From: Gammaproteobacteria bacterium | GTDB taxonomy: Bacteria; Pseudomonadota; Gammaproteobacteria; Xanthomonadales; Rhodanobacteraceae | Direction of reading: 5' to 3' | Assembly (NCBI GenBank): GCA_021325195.1 | Contig: JAJPHQ010000116.1 | Location: 1-39,257 of the forward strand | Length of the DNA stretch: 39,257 nucleotides | In this document: piece after piece, positions 25,730 to 33,705 of the stretch | Layout: each line of letters opens with the position of its first letter | Position numbering within the stretch: the first letter of the stretch is position 1 | The notes under the pieces: generated by a model | Told to the model about the DNA's origin: nothing | The model's input: the letters and a program-made list of their open reading frames with translations, nothing else | Databases searched by the model: none | Translations under genes and position numbers: made by a program

Positions 25730-26227
25730 TTAGCGGCGGGTTCCTTGCAGGGGCTTGGCCATTCGCAGCAATTCGACGGTAAAACCGGCGCGCTCGTACA
25801 GCGCGCGGGCGCGCGCGTTGCCGGGGAACACCGCGAGCGTCAGCAGCTTGCAGCGGTTGGCCTTGGCCCACTTTTGTGCGTGGTCGAGCAGGGCGCGGCC
25901 GATGCCTCGCCCGTCGTGCCCGTTCGCGACCACCAGGTCGGAGATGTGGCAGGCACGCACGCCGGAAAAGAAATCACGCTGCACCTGCAGGCGCAGGAAA
26001 CCGGTCCGCGCGCCGCGCGGGCCTTCGGCAATGAAGAAGCAGTCGTCGGCCGACGGATTGCGCAAGCCGCGCGCGACGTCCGCGCGTATCGCGGCGGTGC
26101 ACGCGCACTTGTGGCGGCCCTTCGGCAGTTCGAAGGCAACGAGCCGCGGCACCAGCGACAGGACGAATGCGTTGTCGTCCGCGGTGGCGGGGCGGATGTG
26201 TATCTTCGTTTCCTGAGGAGCGGTCAC
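25730..26227 (-). CDS. GNAT-family N-acetyltransferase
   Basis: The protein has 165 residues. The acetyl-CoA loop is GHDGRGIGRALLDHAQKWA (motif A, R/Q-x-x-G-x-G/A), preceded by a beta strand ACHISDLVVANG and followed by LYERAGFTVE (motif B). The substrate cannot be told from sequence. It starts with GTG at 26227 (VTAPQETKIHIRPAT) and probably shares a transcript with the HNH gene downstream. Confidence 0.87.
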   Translation of the reverse strand: MTAPQETKIHIRPATADDNAFVLSLVPRLVAFELPKGRHKCACTAAIRADVARGLRNPSADDCFFIAEGPRGARTGFLRLQVQRDFFSGVRACHISDLVVANGHDGRGIGRALLDHAQKWAKANRCKLLTLAVFPGNARARALYERAGFTVELLRMAKPLQGTRR

Positions 26228-26300
26228 TGCGATTCGATTCCGGGGTGCCCTGCCGGGTCAGTCAGGACATTCAGCCGAGTTCGGCGATGGTCTCCATTTT

Positions 26301-26451
26301 CTCGTCATTCCGGGGCTGCCCGCGCTTTATGCGGGCAGAACCCGGAATCTGCTTTCGCAAGAGCGTGTCTGCGCGCGATAGCTGCCTTCCGTGGCCAAGA
26401 GTTCCGTGGTTCCGGTCGCGATGAATCCGCGCCCGGCCCCGGAATGACGAG
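26301..26451. repeat. Composite palindromic element (forward unit, spacer, reverse unit)
   Basis: The forward unit at 26301-26355 has perfect arms CTGCCCGC/GCGGGCAG between ATTCCGGGG and CCCGGAAT. The reverse unit runs from about 26405 to 26451. The spacer (GTCTGCGCGCGATAGCTGCC onwards) matches that of 24886-25031. It lies between the acyl-CoA dehydrogenase and the GNAT gene. Confidence 0.85.
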
Positions 26452-26500
26452 ATACGAAATGACGCGTTTCGAATGGTGGATGGCGGGGCGTACAGGCAAA

Positions 26501-28294
26501 TCAGCCGAACAACGCATCCGGCAGCGCGAACACGCTGTCGCCCCCCGCCTGCATCGCGGCGAGGTGGGTGCGGGTGCGCGGCAGGATGCGGTCGAAGTAG
26601 AAGCGCGCGGTCAGGCGCTTGGCCTGCTTGAAACCTTCGGGGTGCGGCGAGGCTTCCGCCGCGGCCACGCTGCGCGCCCATGCGTAGGCGAGCGCGACGT
26701 AGCCCGAATACATCAGGTAATCGAACGCCGCGGCGCCCACCTCGTCGGCGTTCGAAACCGCGCGCATCCCGATCGCCTGCGTGGCGTCGCCCCATTCCTT
26801 CGCGAGCGCGGAAAGCTTCGAGATGAATCCTTTCAATGATTCGTTTTCGACGTGCCGCGCGCAGAAGGCGCCGAGGCGTTCGAGGAACAACTGCAGGCCC
26901 TCGCCGCGCTGCTGCATGATCTTGCGGCCCAGCAGGTCCAGCGCCTGGATTTGGGTGGTGCCCTCGTAGATCGTGGTGATGCGGGCGTCGCGCAGGTACT
27001 GCTCCATGCCCTGTTCGGCGATGTAGCCGTGGCCGCCGTACACCTGCAGCGCGAGGCTGGTGCACTCGTTGGCGTTCTCGGTCAGCATGGCCTTGATGAT
27101 GGGCGTGAGGAAAGACACCAGCGCCTCGGCGCGTTTCACTTCCTCGGCATCTTGCGAGCGGTGCTGGATGTCCACCAGCGTCGCCGCATACAGGCCCAGC
27201 GCGCGTCCGCCTTCGATCAGCACCTTCTGCGTCAGCAGCATCCGGCGCACGTCGCCGTGCACGATCAAGGGATCGGCCGGCTTGTCCGGAAACTTCGCGC
27301 CCGACAGCGCGCGCATCTGCAGGCGCTCGCGCGCGTACGAGAGCGCGTTCTGGTACGCGCGTTCGCTCAACGCCAATCCCTGCAAGCCGACTGCCAGCCG
27401 CGCGGTGTTCATCATCGTGAACATCGCATTCAGGCCGCGGTTCGGTTCGCCGATCAGCCAGCCCTGCGCGCCGTCGAAATTCATCACGCAGGTGGCGGAG
27501 CCTTTCAGGCCCATCTTGTGCTCGATCGCGCCGCAGCGTACGGCGTTGCGTTCGCCTTGCCTGCCGTCCTTGCCGACCTTGAATTTCGGCACGATGAACA
27601 GCGAAATGCCCTTGACGCCTTTCGGCGCATCCGGCAACCGCGCCAGCACCAGATGCACGATATTGCCGGTGAAGTCGTGCTCGCCCGCGGTGATGAAGAT
27701 CTTGGTGCCGCTGATGGCGTGGCTGCCGTCCTCGTTCGGCTCCGCGCGTGTCTTCAGCAACCCGAGGTCGGAGCCGCAATGCGGCTCGGTCAGGCACATC
27801 GTGCCGGTCCACTCGCCCGAGACGATGCGTTTCAGGAACGCCTCTTTCTGCCAGTCCTCGCCGTGCACGCGCAGCGCTTCGGTCGCGCCGTGCGAGAGCA
27901 GCGGGTAGGTACCCCACGCGAGGTTGGCCGAATCGATCATCTCCTTGACCGGCGCGCCGACGGTTTCCGGAAGGCCCTGTCCGCCGAAGGCTTCCGGCGC
28001 GGTCAGCCCGGCCCAGCCGGCTTCGACGTACTGGTCGTAGGCGTGCTTGAAGCCTTCCGGCGTTTTCACCTCGCCGCTGGACTTGTCGAACGTGCAGCCC
28101 TGCCGGTCGCCGGTTTCGTTCAAGGGCGCCAGCACGGTCTGCGAGAACTTCGCGGCTTCGTCCAGCACGGCGTCGATGGTGTCGCGGGTCAGTCCCTCGC
28201 AGCCGGGCAGCTTCGCGAACAGCTTTTCGACATCCAGCAGGTCGTACAGGCAGAAGCGGATGTCGGCGAGCGGGGCGGTGTAGTGGGTGGTCAT
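26501..28294 (-). CDS. Acyl-CoA dehydrogenase (DmdC-like, with C-terminal extension)
   Basis: The protein has 597 residues, the long subclass with an additional C-terminal helical domain, as in 3-methylmercaptopropionyl-CoA dehydrogenase and relatives. FAD and substrate motifs are CLTEPHCGSDLGLLKTRA and YGGHGYIAEQGMEQYLRDAR. The catalytic base is E444 in TIYEGTTQIQALDLLGRK. It oxidises an acyl-CoA to the enoyl-CoA and passes electrons to ETF. ATG 28294 (MTTHYTAPLADIRF) was chosen; the longer frame to 28519 runs through palindromic repeats. The true substrate may simply be fatty acyl-CoA. Confidence 0.94.
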   Translation of the reverse strand: MTTHYTAPLADIRFCLYDLLDVEKLFAKLPGCEGLTRDTIDAVLDEAAKFSQTVLAPLNETGDRQGCTFDKSSGEVKTPEGFKHAYDQYVEAGWAGLTAPEAFGGQGLPETVGAPVKEMIDSANLAWGTYPLLSHGATEALRVHGEDWQKEAFLKRIVSGEWTGTMCLTEPHCGSDLGLLKTRAEPNEDGSHAISGTKIFITAGEHDFTGNIVHLVLARLPDAPKGVKGISLFIVPKFKVGKDGRQGERNAVRCGAIEHKMGLKGSATCVMNFDGAQGWLIGEPNRGLNAMFTMMNTARLAVGLQGLALSERAYQNALSYARERLQMRALSGAKFPDKPADPLIVHGDVRRMLLTQKVLIEGGRALGLYAATLVDIQHRSQDAEEVKRAEALVSFLTPIIKAMLTENANECTSLALQVYGGHGYIAEQGMEQYLRDARITTIYEGTTQIQALDLLGRKIMQQRGEGLQLFLERLGAFCARHVENESLKGFISKLSALAKEWGDATQAIGMRAVSNADEVGAAAFDYLMYSGYVALAYAWARSVAAAEASPHPEGFKQAKRLTARFYFDRILPRTRTHLAAMQAGGDSVFALPDALFG

Positions 28295-28359
28295 TGGGTT
28301 CCGTGTCAACGATTGTGATGAAGCGTGGCGATTGATCCACGGCGCCGGTCTTCCTGTTT

Positions 28360-28482
28360 CGTCATTCCGGTTCCATCGCCATCGGCGATGGAACCGGGAA
28401 TCCAGCGCCTGACCGAACCAGAGCCGAGACGCTGGATTCCGGGTTCCGCCCGCAAACACCGCGGGCGGCCCCGGAATGACAA
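28360..28482. repeat. Pair of ATTCCGG palindromes facing each other
   Basis: The forward unit (28360-28405) has the 12-bp perfect arm GGTTCCATCGCC/GGCGATGGAACC. The reverse unit (28431-28482) has the arm CCGCCCGC/GCGGGCGG. The inner arms share no sequence, yet both fold perfectly. They separate the acyl-CoA dehydrogenase from the LEA-type lipoprotein gene. Confidence 0.87.
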
Positions 28483-28522
28483 CCAAATACATGTTTGCCT
28501 GCGACACGTGGCGGTGCATTCA

Positions 28523-29020
28523 CTACCGCCAGACGTTGGACACCCCCGGCACCGGCGAAAGGTAGCCCTTGCCGTCCAGCTTGAATGGCTGCGCGCTGCC
28601 GTTGGTGCCCTTGCCCACCGACAGCGTACCCTTCAGCTCGTATGCGACCGCATTGCCTTTCGCGCCGGCCAGCACGGCGCTGCCGGCCGGATCGGGCTTG
28701 AACACCGCGGTGGCGATGTCGGCGTCCATCGCGGGAATGTCGAGCGCGGGCGAAATCGCGACGTGGCCCGCGGGTTTGCCGTTCAGGCTCAGCTCCGCGT
28801 CGATCGCGTACACGTGCATGCCGGTGTCGTAGCTGTAGTTCTGGAAGCGCACCACCGCGGCCCAGGTGCCGTCGCTGTTGACGGTGAGCTGCTGGATGCC
28901 GGCAGTGGGCGGTTGCAGCCGGGTGCCCAGGCTGGCGCAGGCGGCCAGCGCGACCACGAGGACCATCAGCGCCACGCCAGCAGATGCGCGCGCGCGGAGG
29001 CGAAGGGACTTGGCGATCAT
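28523..29020 (-). CDS. LEA type 2 / WHy-domain lipoprotein
   Basis: The protein has 165 residues. A lipobox (VVALAAC) ends a 27-residue lipoprotein signal, so the mature protein is anchored by cysteine 28. The rest (LQPPTAGIQQLTVNSDGTWA, VRFQNYSYDTGMHVYAIDAE, LNGKPAGHVAISPALDIPA) has the immunoglobulin-like pattern of the LEA14/water-stress-hypersensitive family, which is linked to desiccation tolerance in plants and is of unknown role in bacteria. GGAG stands before ATG 29020. It begins 43 bases after modC and may share its transcript. Confidence 0.78.
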   Translation of the reverse strand: MIAKSLRLRARASAGVALMVLVVALAACASLGTRLQPPTAGIQQLTVNSDGTWAAVVRFQNYSYDTGMHVYAIDAELSLNGKPAGHVAISPALDIPAMDADIATAVFKPDPAGSAVLAGAKGNAVAYELKGTLSVGKGTNGSAQPFKLDGKGYLSPVPGVSNVWR

Positions 29021-29063
29021 CGGCCGGCTCCTCGGAACGGCGGATCGGAACGGAACCGATACT

Positions 29064-29774
29064 CTAGCGCGCGGCGCGCAGGTTGGGCGCAACCGGCGGC
29101 CCGAACGGTGCCGCCGGCAGGGCGCGGAAGGCTTCGATGCCGTGCAGCGCGGCAAGGCGGCCGTCGTCGATCACCGCCACCGCGTCGGCCAGCGCGGCCA
29201 CCTCGTCGTGCTGATGGCTGACCAGGATCGTGATCAGCGAGAGTTCGCGCTTCAGGCCGCGCAGGTGGTCCAGCACCTCCGCGCGCGCCTCGCGGTGCAG
29301 GTTGGTCAGGGGTTCGTCCAGCAGCAGCGCACGGGGTTCGCGCAGCAGCGCGCGCCCGATCGCGACGCGGCGGATCTGGCCGCCCGACAACTGCGCCGGT
29401 TTGCGCTTCAGGAGGCCGGCCAGTCCCAGCAGTTGCACCGCCGCATCGAAACGGTCGGGCTGGTGCCGGTGCGGCATGCCGTAGCGCAGGTTGTCGCGCA
29501 CGCTCATGTGCGGAAACAGCCGCGCGTCCTGGAACACCACGCCCAGTCCGCGTTGCGCGACCGCCACGTCGATGCGCGCACGGCTGTCGAACAGCGCCTG
29601 CCCGTCGAAGGCGATCCGTCCGCACTGCGGGTGCAGCAGTCCCGCGATCGCGAGCAGGGTGGTGGTCTTGCCGCAGCCGGACGGCCCGAACAGCGCCAGC
29701 GTCCGCGCCGGCGAGACTAGGTCGAGTTCCAGCGAGAACTCGCCGCGCTGCAGCGCGAGATCCAGCTCGATCAT
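29064..29774 (-). CDS. modC: Molybdate ABC transporter ATP-binding protein, short form
   Basis: The protein has 236 residues: Walker A GPSGCGKTTT, the ABC signature QLSGGQIRRVAIGRALL, Walker B ALLLDEPLTNL and H-loop ILVSHQHDE. The usual ModC of about 350 residues has a C-terminal TOBE/MOP domain that binds molybdate and causes feedback inhibition; here the protein stops right after the ATPase core. ATG 29774 overlaps the modB stop as ATGA. Sulfate or tungstate is a possible alternative substrate, but the partner ModA is molybdate-type. Confidence 0.88.
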   Translation of the reverse strand: MIELDLALQRGEFSLELDLVSPARTLALFGPSGCGKTTTLLAIAGLLHPQCGRIAFDGQALFDSRARIDVAVAQRGLGVVFQDARLFPHMSVRDNLRYGMPHRHQPDRFDAAVQLLGLAGLLKRKPAQLSGGQIRRVAIGRALLREPRALLLDEPLTNLHREARAEVLDHLRGLKRELSLITILVSHQHDEVAALADAVAVIDDGRLAALHGIEAFRALPAAPFGPPVAPNLRAAR

Positions 29775-30466
29775 GCCTCGGCCTCCTGATGCGTACCGCC
29801 GTGCAGCAGCATCAGCGCGGCGATCACGCCGGCCAGCAGGGCCACGACCACCGCGACCAGCGTCAGGCGCAGCGCACCGCCTTCGCCGCCGGGCGTGGAG
29901 ATCAATTCGTACAGCGCGATCGGCAGCGTGCGGGTCTGGCCGGGGATCGACGACACGAAGGTGATGGTCGCGCCGAACTCGCCGAACGCACGTGCGAATG
30001 CCAGGGCCAGCCCCGCGACCAGGCCGCGCAACGAAAGCGGCAGGGTGATGCCGAAGAAGATCCGCCACGGGCCGGCGCCCAGCGTCGCGGCGGCCTGCTC
30101 CAGCTTGCGATCGACGGATTCGAACGCGTTGCGCAATGCCACCACCAGCAGCGGAAACGCCATCACCGCGGCGGCCAGCGCGGCGCCGGTCCAGCGGAAC
30201 GCGATGCCCAGGCCCGCCGCATCCAGCAGGCGGCCGATCGGGCCGTGGTGGCCGAACACGATGAGCAGCACGTAGCCGGTCACCACCGGCGGCAGGATCA
30301 GCGGCAGCAGCAGCAGCCCTTCGCACAGCGGCTTGCCGGGAAAACGCCGCCGCGCCAGCAGCCAGGCGCAGCCGACCGCGACCGGCAGCGATGCGAACAC
30401 CCCGACCAGCGAGACCTTCAGGCTCAAGGCCAGCGCGACCGCTTCGGCGTGGGTCAGTGGATTCAT
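29771..30466 (-). CDS. modB: Molybdate ABC transporter permease
   Basis: The protein has 231 residues with five to six helices. The permease EAA loop is EQAAATLGAGPWRIFFGITLP, and AFGEFGATITFVSSIPGQTRTLP is characteristic of ModB. It is translationally coupled to modC. A palindrome-rich gap of 349 bases lies between modA and this gene, whereas these genes are normally tightly packed. Confidence 0.92.
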   Translation of the reverse strand: MNPLTHAEAVALALSLKVSLVGVFASLPVAVGCAWLLARRRFPGKPLCEGLLLLPLILPPVVTGYVLLIVFGHHGPIGRLLDAAGLGIAFRWTGAALAAAVMAFPLLVVALRNAFESVDRKLEQAAATLGAGPWRIFFGITLPLSLRGLVAGLALAFARAFGEFGATITFVSSIPGQTRTLPIALYELISTPGGEGGALRLTLVAVVVALLAGVIAALMLLHGGTHQEAEA

Positions 30467-30581
30467 GCGGTGGCGGGACGATTGAAGAGCGGTTTATCCG
30501 CCAATGAACGCGAAGAGAACAACGGCGCCTGGAGCAAAATCATGTGTGATTCGCGCCATGTGTCAGCCCATGTCATTTATC

Positions 30582-30780
30582 TCGTCATTCCGGGGCGCCT
30601 GCGGCTTCATCGCAGGCGAACCCGGAATCCATGTTTCCGTCTGACAAAGATCAAGATAGATGGACTCAGCGCGTCGCGCAGCTCGCCCTTCGGGCATCGG
30701 CTTCGCCGATGTTCGCTCTGGCATCCTGCCCCCGCAGTCGGGTTCTGCCCGCAAGCAGCGCGGGCGGCCCCGGAATGACA
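30582..30780. repeat. Pair of ATTCCGGG palindromes between modA and modB
   Basis: The forward unit (30582-30632) has the perfect arm CGCCTGCG/CGCAGGCG. The reverse unit (30733-30780) has TGCCCGC/GCGGGCG. They are about 100 bases apart. They occupy most of the 349-base gap 30467-30815, which holds no gene, and could lower read-through from modA into modBC. Confidence 0.85.
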
Positions 30781-30815
30781 ACATTCTTTGCCGACATGCG
30801 ACGCCAACCGGGAAA

Positions 30816-31610
30816 TCATTTGCGTCCATTGGCGGACGGGGTTGCCTTTGATTCCGGCGCCGACAGCACGCTGAATCCCCAGTGGCGGAAGATCGCATCG
30901 GCACGTGGCGACCGCAACGCTGCAAGCAGCGCGCGCGTGAGGGCGTTGTCATGGCCTTTCACGATCGCGGCCGGATACACGATCGGATCGTGCGTGCCGG
31001 CCGGAAAGGTCGCCAGCACGCGCACGCGCGGCTCGGACACCGCATCGGAGCGGTACACGATCCCGAGCGGACACTGCCCCAGCACCACCAGGTTCAGCGC
31101 CGCGCGCACGTCGCGGGCCATCGCCATGCGCGGCTGCAGTGCGTTCCACATCCCGAGCTTGAGCAGCGCCTGCTTGGCGTAGATGCCGGCCGGCACGGAA
31201 TCGGGCAGCGCGATCGCAAGGCGTCCGTCGCTGCCCAGCGCCCTCAGCAGGGGCGCCGCGCCGTGGTCGAGATCGGCATGCACCGTGGAATCCGCCGGCG
31301 CGATCAGCACCAGCGCGTTGCCCAGCAGGTCGCGGCGCGTGGTCACCACGACCGCTTCGTGCAGCACGGCGTCGTCCATCCAGTCCTCGTCGGCGGAAAT
31401 GAAGAGGTCGGCGGGCGCGCCCTCCTCGATCTGCCGCGCCAGCGCCGACGACGCCGCGTACACCAGGCGCGGCGCGGGCGTGCCGAGCGCGCCTTCGGCG
31501 GCGAGCTGGTCCAGCGCGGGTTTCAGGCTGGCGGCGGCGAAGATCGTGGGCGGTGCGGGCTGCGCCGCGAGCGGCACGGCACAGGCGAGCAGCAGCATCC
31601 AGCGGCGCAT
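30816..31610 (-). CDS. modA: Molybdate-binding periplasmic protein
   Basis: The protein has 264 residues. A signal peptide (MRRWMLLLACAVPLAAQPA) precedes TIFAAASLKPALDQLA, the oxyanion-binding serine loop of ModA, and APADLFISADEDWMD and VPAGIYAKQALLKLGMW are also typical. It captures molybdate for ModBC. GAGGA lies six bases before ATG 31610, so that start is preferred over ATG 31616. A molybdopterin enzyme near the window's right end could be a user of the imported metal. Confidence 0.93.
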   Translation of the reverse strand: MRRWMLLLACAVPLAAQPAPPTIFAAASLKPALDQLAAEGALGTPAPRLVYAASSALARQIEEGAPADLFISADEDWMDDAVLHEAVVVTTRRDLLGNALVLIAPADSTVHADLDHGAAPLLRALGSDGRLAIALPDSVPAGIYAKQALLKLGMWNALQPRMAMARDVRAALNLVVLGQCPLGIVYRSDAVSEPRVRVLATFPAGTHDPIVYPAAIVKGHDNALTRALLAALRSPRADAIFRHWGFSVLSAPESKATPSANGRK

Positions 31611-31668
31611 CGGCATTCCTCGGGAGGTCAAGGCCCCGGATTCTAGGGAAGCTCCGGTTTGTCAGGGC

Positions 31669-32208
31669 TCAACGCCCGAAGCGCGCCGTCAGCGAGGCCT
31701 GCGCCAGCGCATGCTTCCTGATCGCGGCCAGCGCGGTTTCCGGACTGGCGTCGCCGGACACGCCCAGCTCCGGCACGTCCAGCGCATACACGGTGAACAC
31801 ATAGCGGTGCGGCTTGCCCGGCGGCGGACAGGGACCGGAATAGCCGACCTCGCCGAAACCGTTGCGCAATTGCACGGTGTCGCCCGGCGCGTTGCCGCTG
31901 TGCGGCGCACCGGCGCCGGCGTTCAGTCCGTGCGCGCCGACCGCGATGTCGAACGCGATCCAGTGCCAGAAACCGCCGCCCGGCGCGTCGGGATCGAACA
32001 CCGTCACCGCAAAACTTCTGGTGCCCGCCGGCGGATCGTGCCAGCGCAGTTGCGGCGAGACGTTCTGTCCGCCGCAGCGGGTATAGACGTGCGCCATCGC
32101 GATCGGCGCGTTGGCGGAAAGCTGCGGACTGTCCAGGGTGAAACGCTGTGCGGCGAACGCGCCCGGACCCATCGCGCACAGGCACAACCAGAGCATCGCG
32201 TGTTTCAT
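31669..32208 (-). CDS. YbhB/YbcL-type PEBP family protein, exported
   Basis: The protein has 179 residues. A signal peptide ends GAFA-A. The PEBP ligand-pocket motifs are VTVFDPDAPGGGFWHW and YSGPCPPPGKPHRYVFTVYALD. Bacterial members resemble Raf-kinase inhibitor proteins, and their real function is unknown. It precedes modA by 58 bases on the same strand, and is divergent from the SET-domain gene across only 67 bases, so the two promoters must be close. Confidence 0.9.
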   Translation of the reverse strand: MKHAMLWLCLCAMGPGAFAAQRFTLDSPQLSANAPIAMAHVYTRCGGQNVSPQLRWHDPPAGTRSFAVTVFDPDAPGGGFWHWIAFDIAVGAHGLNAGAGAPHSGNAPGDTVQLRNGFGEVGYSGPCPPPGKPHRYVFTVYALDVPELGVSGDASPETALAAIRKHALAQASLTARFGR

Positions 32209-32275
32209 GGACGTTTCCTCTGTGCAGCGGTGCGGCAACGGGGCATCATAGGCGTTTGCCCGTGAAAGATACGCA

Positions 32276-32746
32276 ATGATCCGACGCCTGATCGTCCGCC
32301 GCTCGCCCATCCACGGCAACGGCGTGTATGCCGCCGTGGACATCCCCGCCCGTACCGCGCTGATCCAGTACAAGGGCCGCCTGCTGACCCACGCGCAGGC
32401 CGACCGGCTCTACGGCGACGGTGCCGACACCGGGCACACCTTCCTGTTCACGCTGAACGACAAGTACATCGTGGACGCCAACGTGGGCGGCAACAGCGCA
32501 CGCTGGATCAATCACTCCTGCTCGCCCAACTGCGAGGCATGGATCGAGGAGGTGGACGGAGGCCTTCACGACAAGGTGATGATCGGCACCAAACGCGCGA
32601 TCAAGGCCGGCGAGGAGCTCACCTACGACTACGGCATCACGCTGGACGTGCCGCACACCGCGAAGATGAAGAGGATCTGGGCCTGCCACTGCGGCGCGAA
32701 GCGCTGCACCGGCACGATGCTGAAGCCCAAGCGCGGCAGGAAATAG
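32276..32746 (+). CDS. SET-domain protein-lysine methyltransferase
   Basis: The protein has 156 residues forming a compact SET fold. The SAM-binding SPIHGNGVYA and YKGR come first, then RWINHSCSPNCEAW (the pseudoknot), GEELTYDYG with the catalytic tyrosine, and a post-SET zinc cluster CHCGAKRCTGTM. All residues needed for activity are present. SET enzymes are mostly eukaryotic histone methyltransferases; stand-alone bacterial forms occur in some groups and modify unknown or DNA-binding proteins. Start ATG 32276 begins at the first conserved strand. A hairpin CGGCGCG/CGCGCCG at 32764-32781 follows the gene. Confidence 0.92.
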   Translation: MIRRLIVRRSPIHGNGVYAAVDIPARTALIQYKGRLLTHAQADRLYGDGADTGHTFLFTLNDKYIVDANVGGNSARWINHSCSPNCEAWIEEVDGGLHDKVMIGTKRAIKAGEELTYDYGITLDVPHTAKMKRIWACHCGAKRCTGTMLKPKRGRK

Positions 32747-32829
32747 GTTGTTGCGAAGCGCGACGGCGCGTGTTCGCGCCGCCGGGCGCAGGATCGATCG
32801 GGAAGCGTTTTCTTCTTGTACCGGGTCGA

Positions 32830-33597
32830 TCAACGCGAGGGCTTGCGGAACAGCAGCATGAAGCGGTCGGTGTGGCCCAGCGCCGGCGGCTTGTACGAAA
32901 TCGCGTCGCGCCCGTCGGCGGGATTGCGCAGCGCGTCGCTCGCTTTCACGAACCGCAGGCCGTGGCGCTCGAAATCCTTGCGTGCATAGGCCTCGTCGAT
33001 GCGGTGCAGGGTGCCGGCATCCCTGTTGCCGGTGCCGGGTTTGGCCGAGTGGTCCACCAGCAGCAACACGCCGCCCGGCTTCAGCGCCGCGACCAGCTGG
33101 TCGAGCACCACGGGCACATCCACCTTCGGCCAGCCATCCTGCGGCGAGACCCAATAGAGGTCGTGATAGACCTTGACCATCACGATCGCGTCGAACGAGT
33201 TCGGCGCAAGGCCGAGGTTTGCGAATTCGGCGATGCGGTGTTCGACGTTGGGCAGCCCGCCGATGCGCGACTTCCATTTGCCGCTGGCATAGGCGTCGTA
33301 GGCCTTGTTGTTCAACAGCAGCACGTGTCCTTTCGGGCCGACGACGTAGCTCAGCAGTTGGCTGTAGTAACCCTCGTAACCCAGGAAATCCAGCACGCGC
33401 ATGCCCGGCCCGATGCCGGCGAAGCGCAGCACCGTGGCAGGCTTGTCGGTGACATCGCGCTGCAGGTCGGCAGCGGCACGGCCGGGGTGTGCGAGCGCGG
33501 TGTCATGGATGTCCGCGGCGGACACCGGCGCCGCGGCGAGCGCGGTGCCCAGGGTCAGGGCCAGGGTGGCACCGAACCGGAAAACGCGGGACGTCAT
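32830..33597 (-). CDS. SAM-dependent methyltransferase-like protein with signal peptide
   Basis: The protein has 255 residues. Residues 1-28 are a clear signal peptide (MTSRVFRFGATLALTLGTAL... VSA-AD). Then comes a Rossmann-like class I methyltransferase: GMRVLDFLGYEGYYSQLLS (motif I), FDAIVMVKVYHDLYW and LKPGGVLLLVDHSA. The fold belongs to the group of predicted exported methyltransferases (COG4798-like). SAM is not expected in the periplasm, so the true role is unclear. GGAG stands eight bases before ATG 33597. It follows a small membrane protein by 108 bases. Confidence 0.83.
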   Translation of the reverse strand: MTSRVFRFGATLALTLGTALAAAPVSAADIHDTALAHPGRAAADLQRDVTDKPATVLRFAGIGPGMRVLDFLGYEGYYSQLLSYVVGPKGHVLLLNNKAYDAYASGKWKSRIGGLPNVEHRIAEFANLGLAPNSFDAIVMVKVYHDLYWVSPQDGWPKVDVPVVLDQLVAALKPGGVLLLVDHSAKPGTGNRDAGTLHRIDEAYARKDFERHGLRFVKASDALRNPADGRDAISYKPPALGHTDRFMLLFRKPSR

Positions 33598-33705
33598 GGC
33601 GATGCTCCGGGGACGCGCGCAAGGCGCGGGTTCGCGCATCCTGAAGCCGTGCCGGCGTGCACTCGAATGCCGGAAGTCACGCCGCCGCGCAATTCGTATT
33701 TTTCG

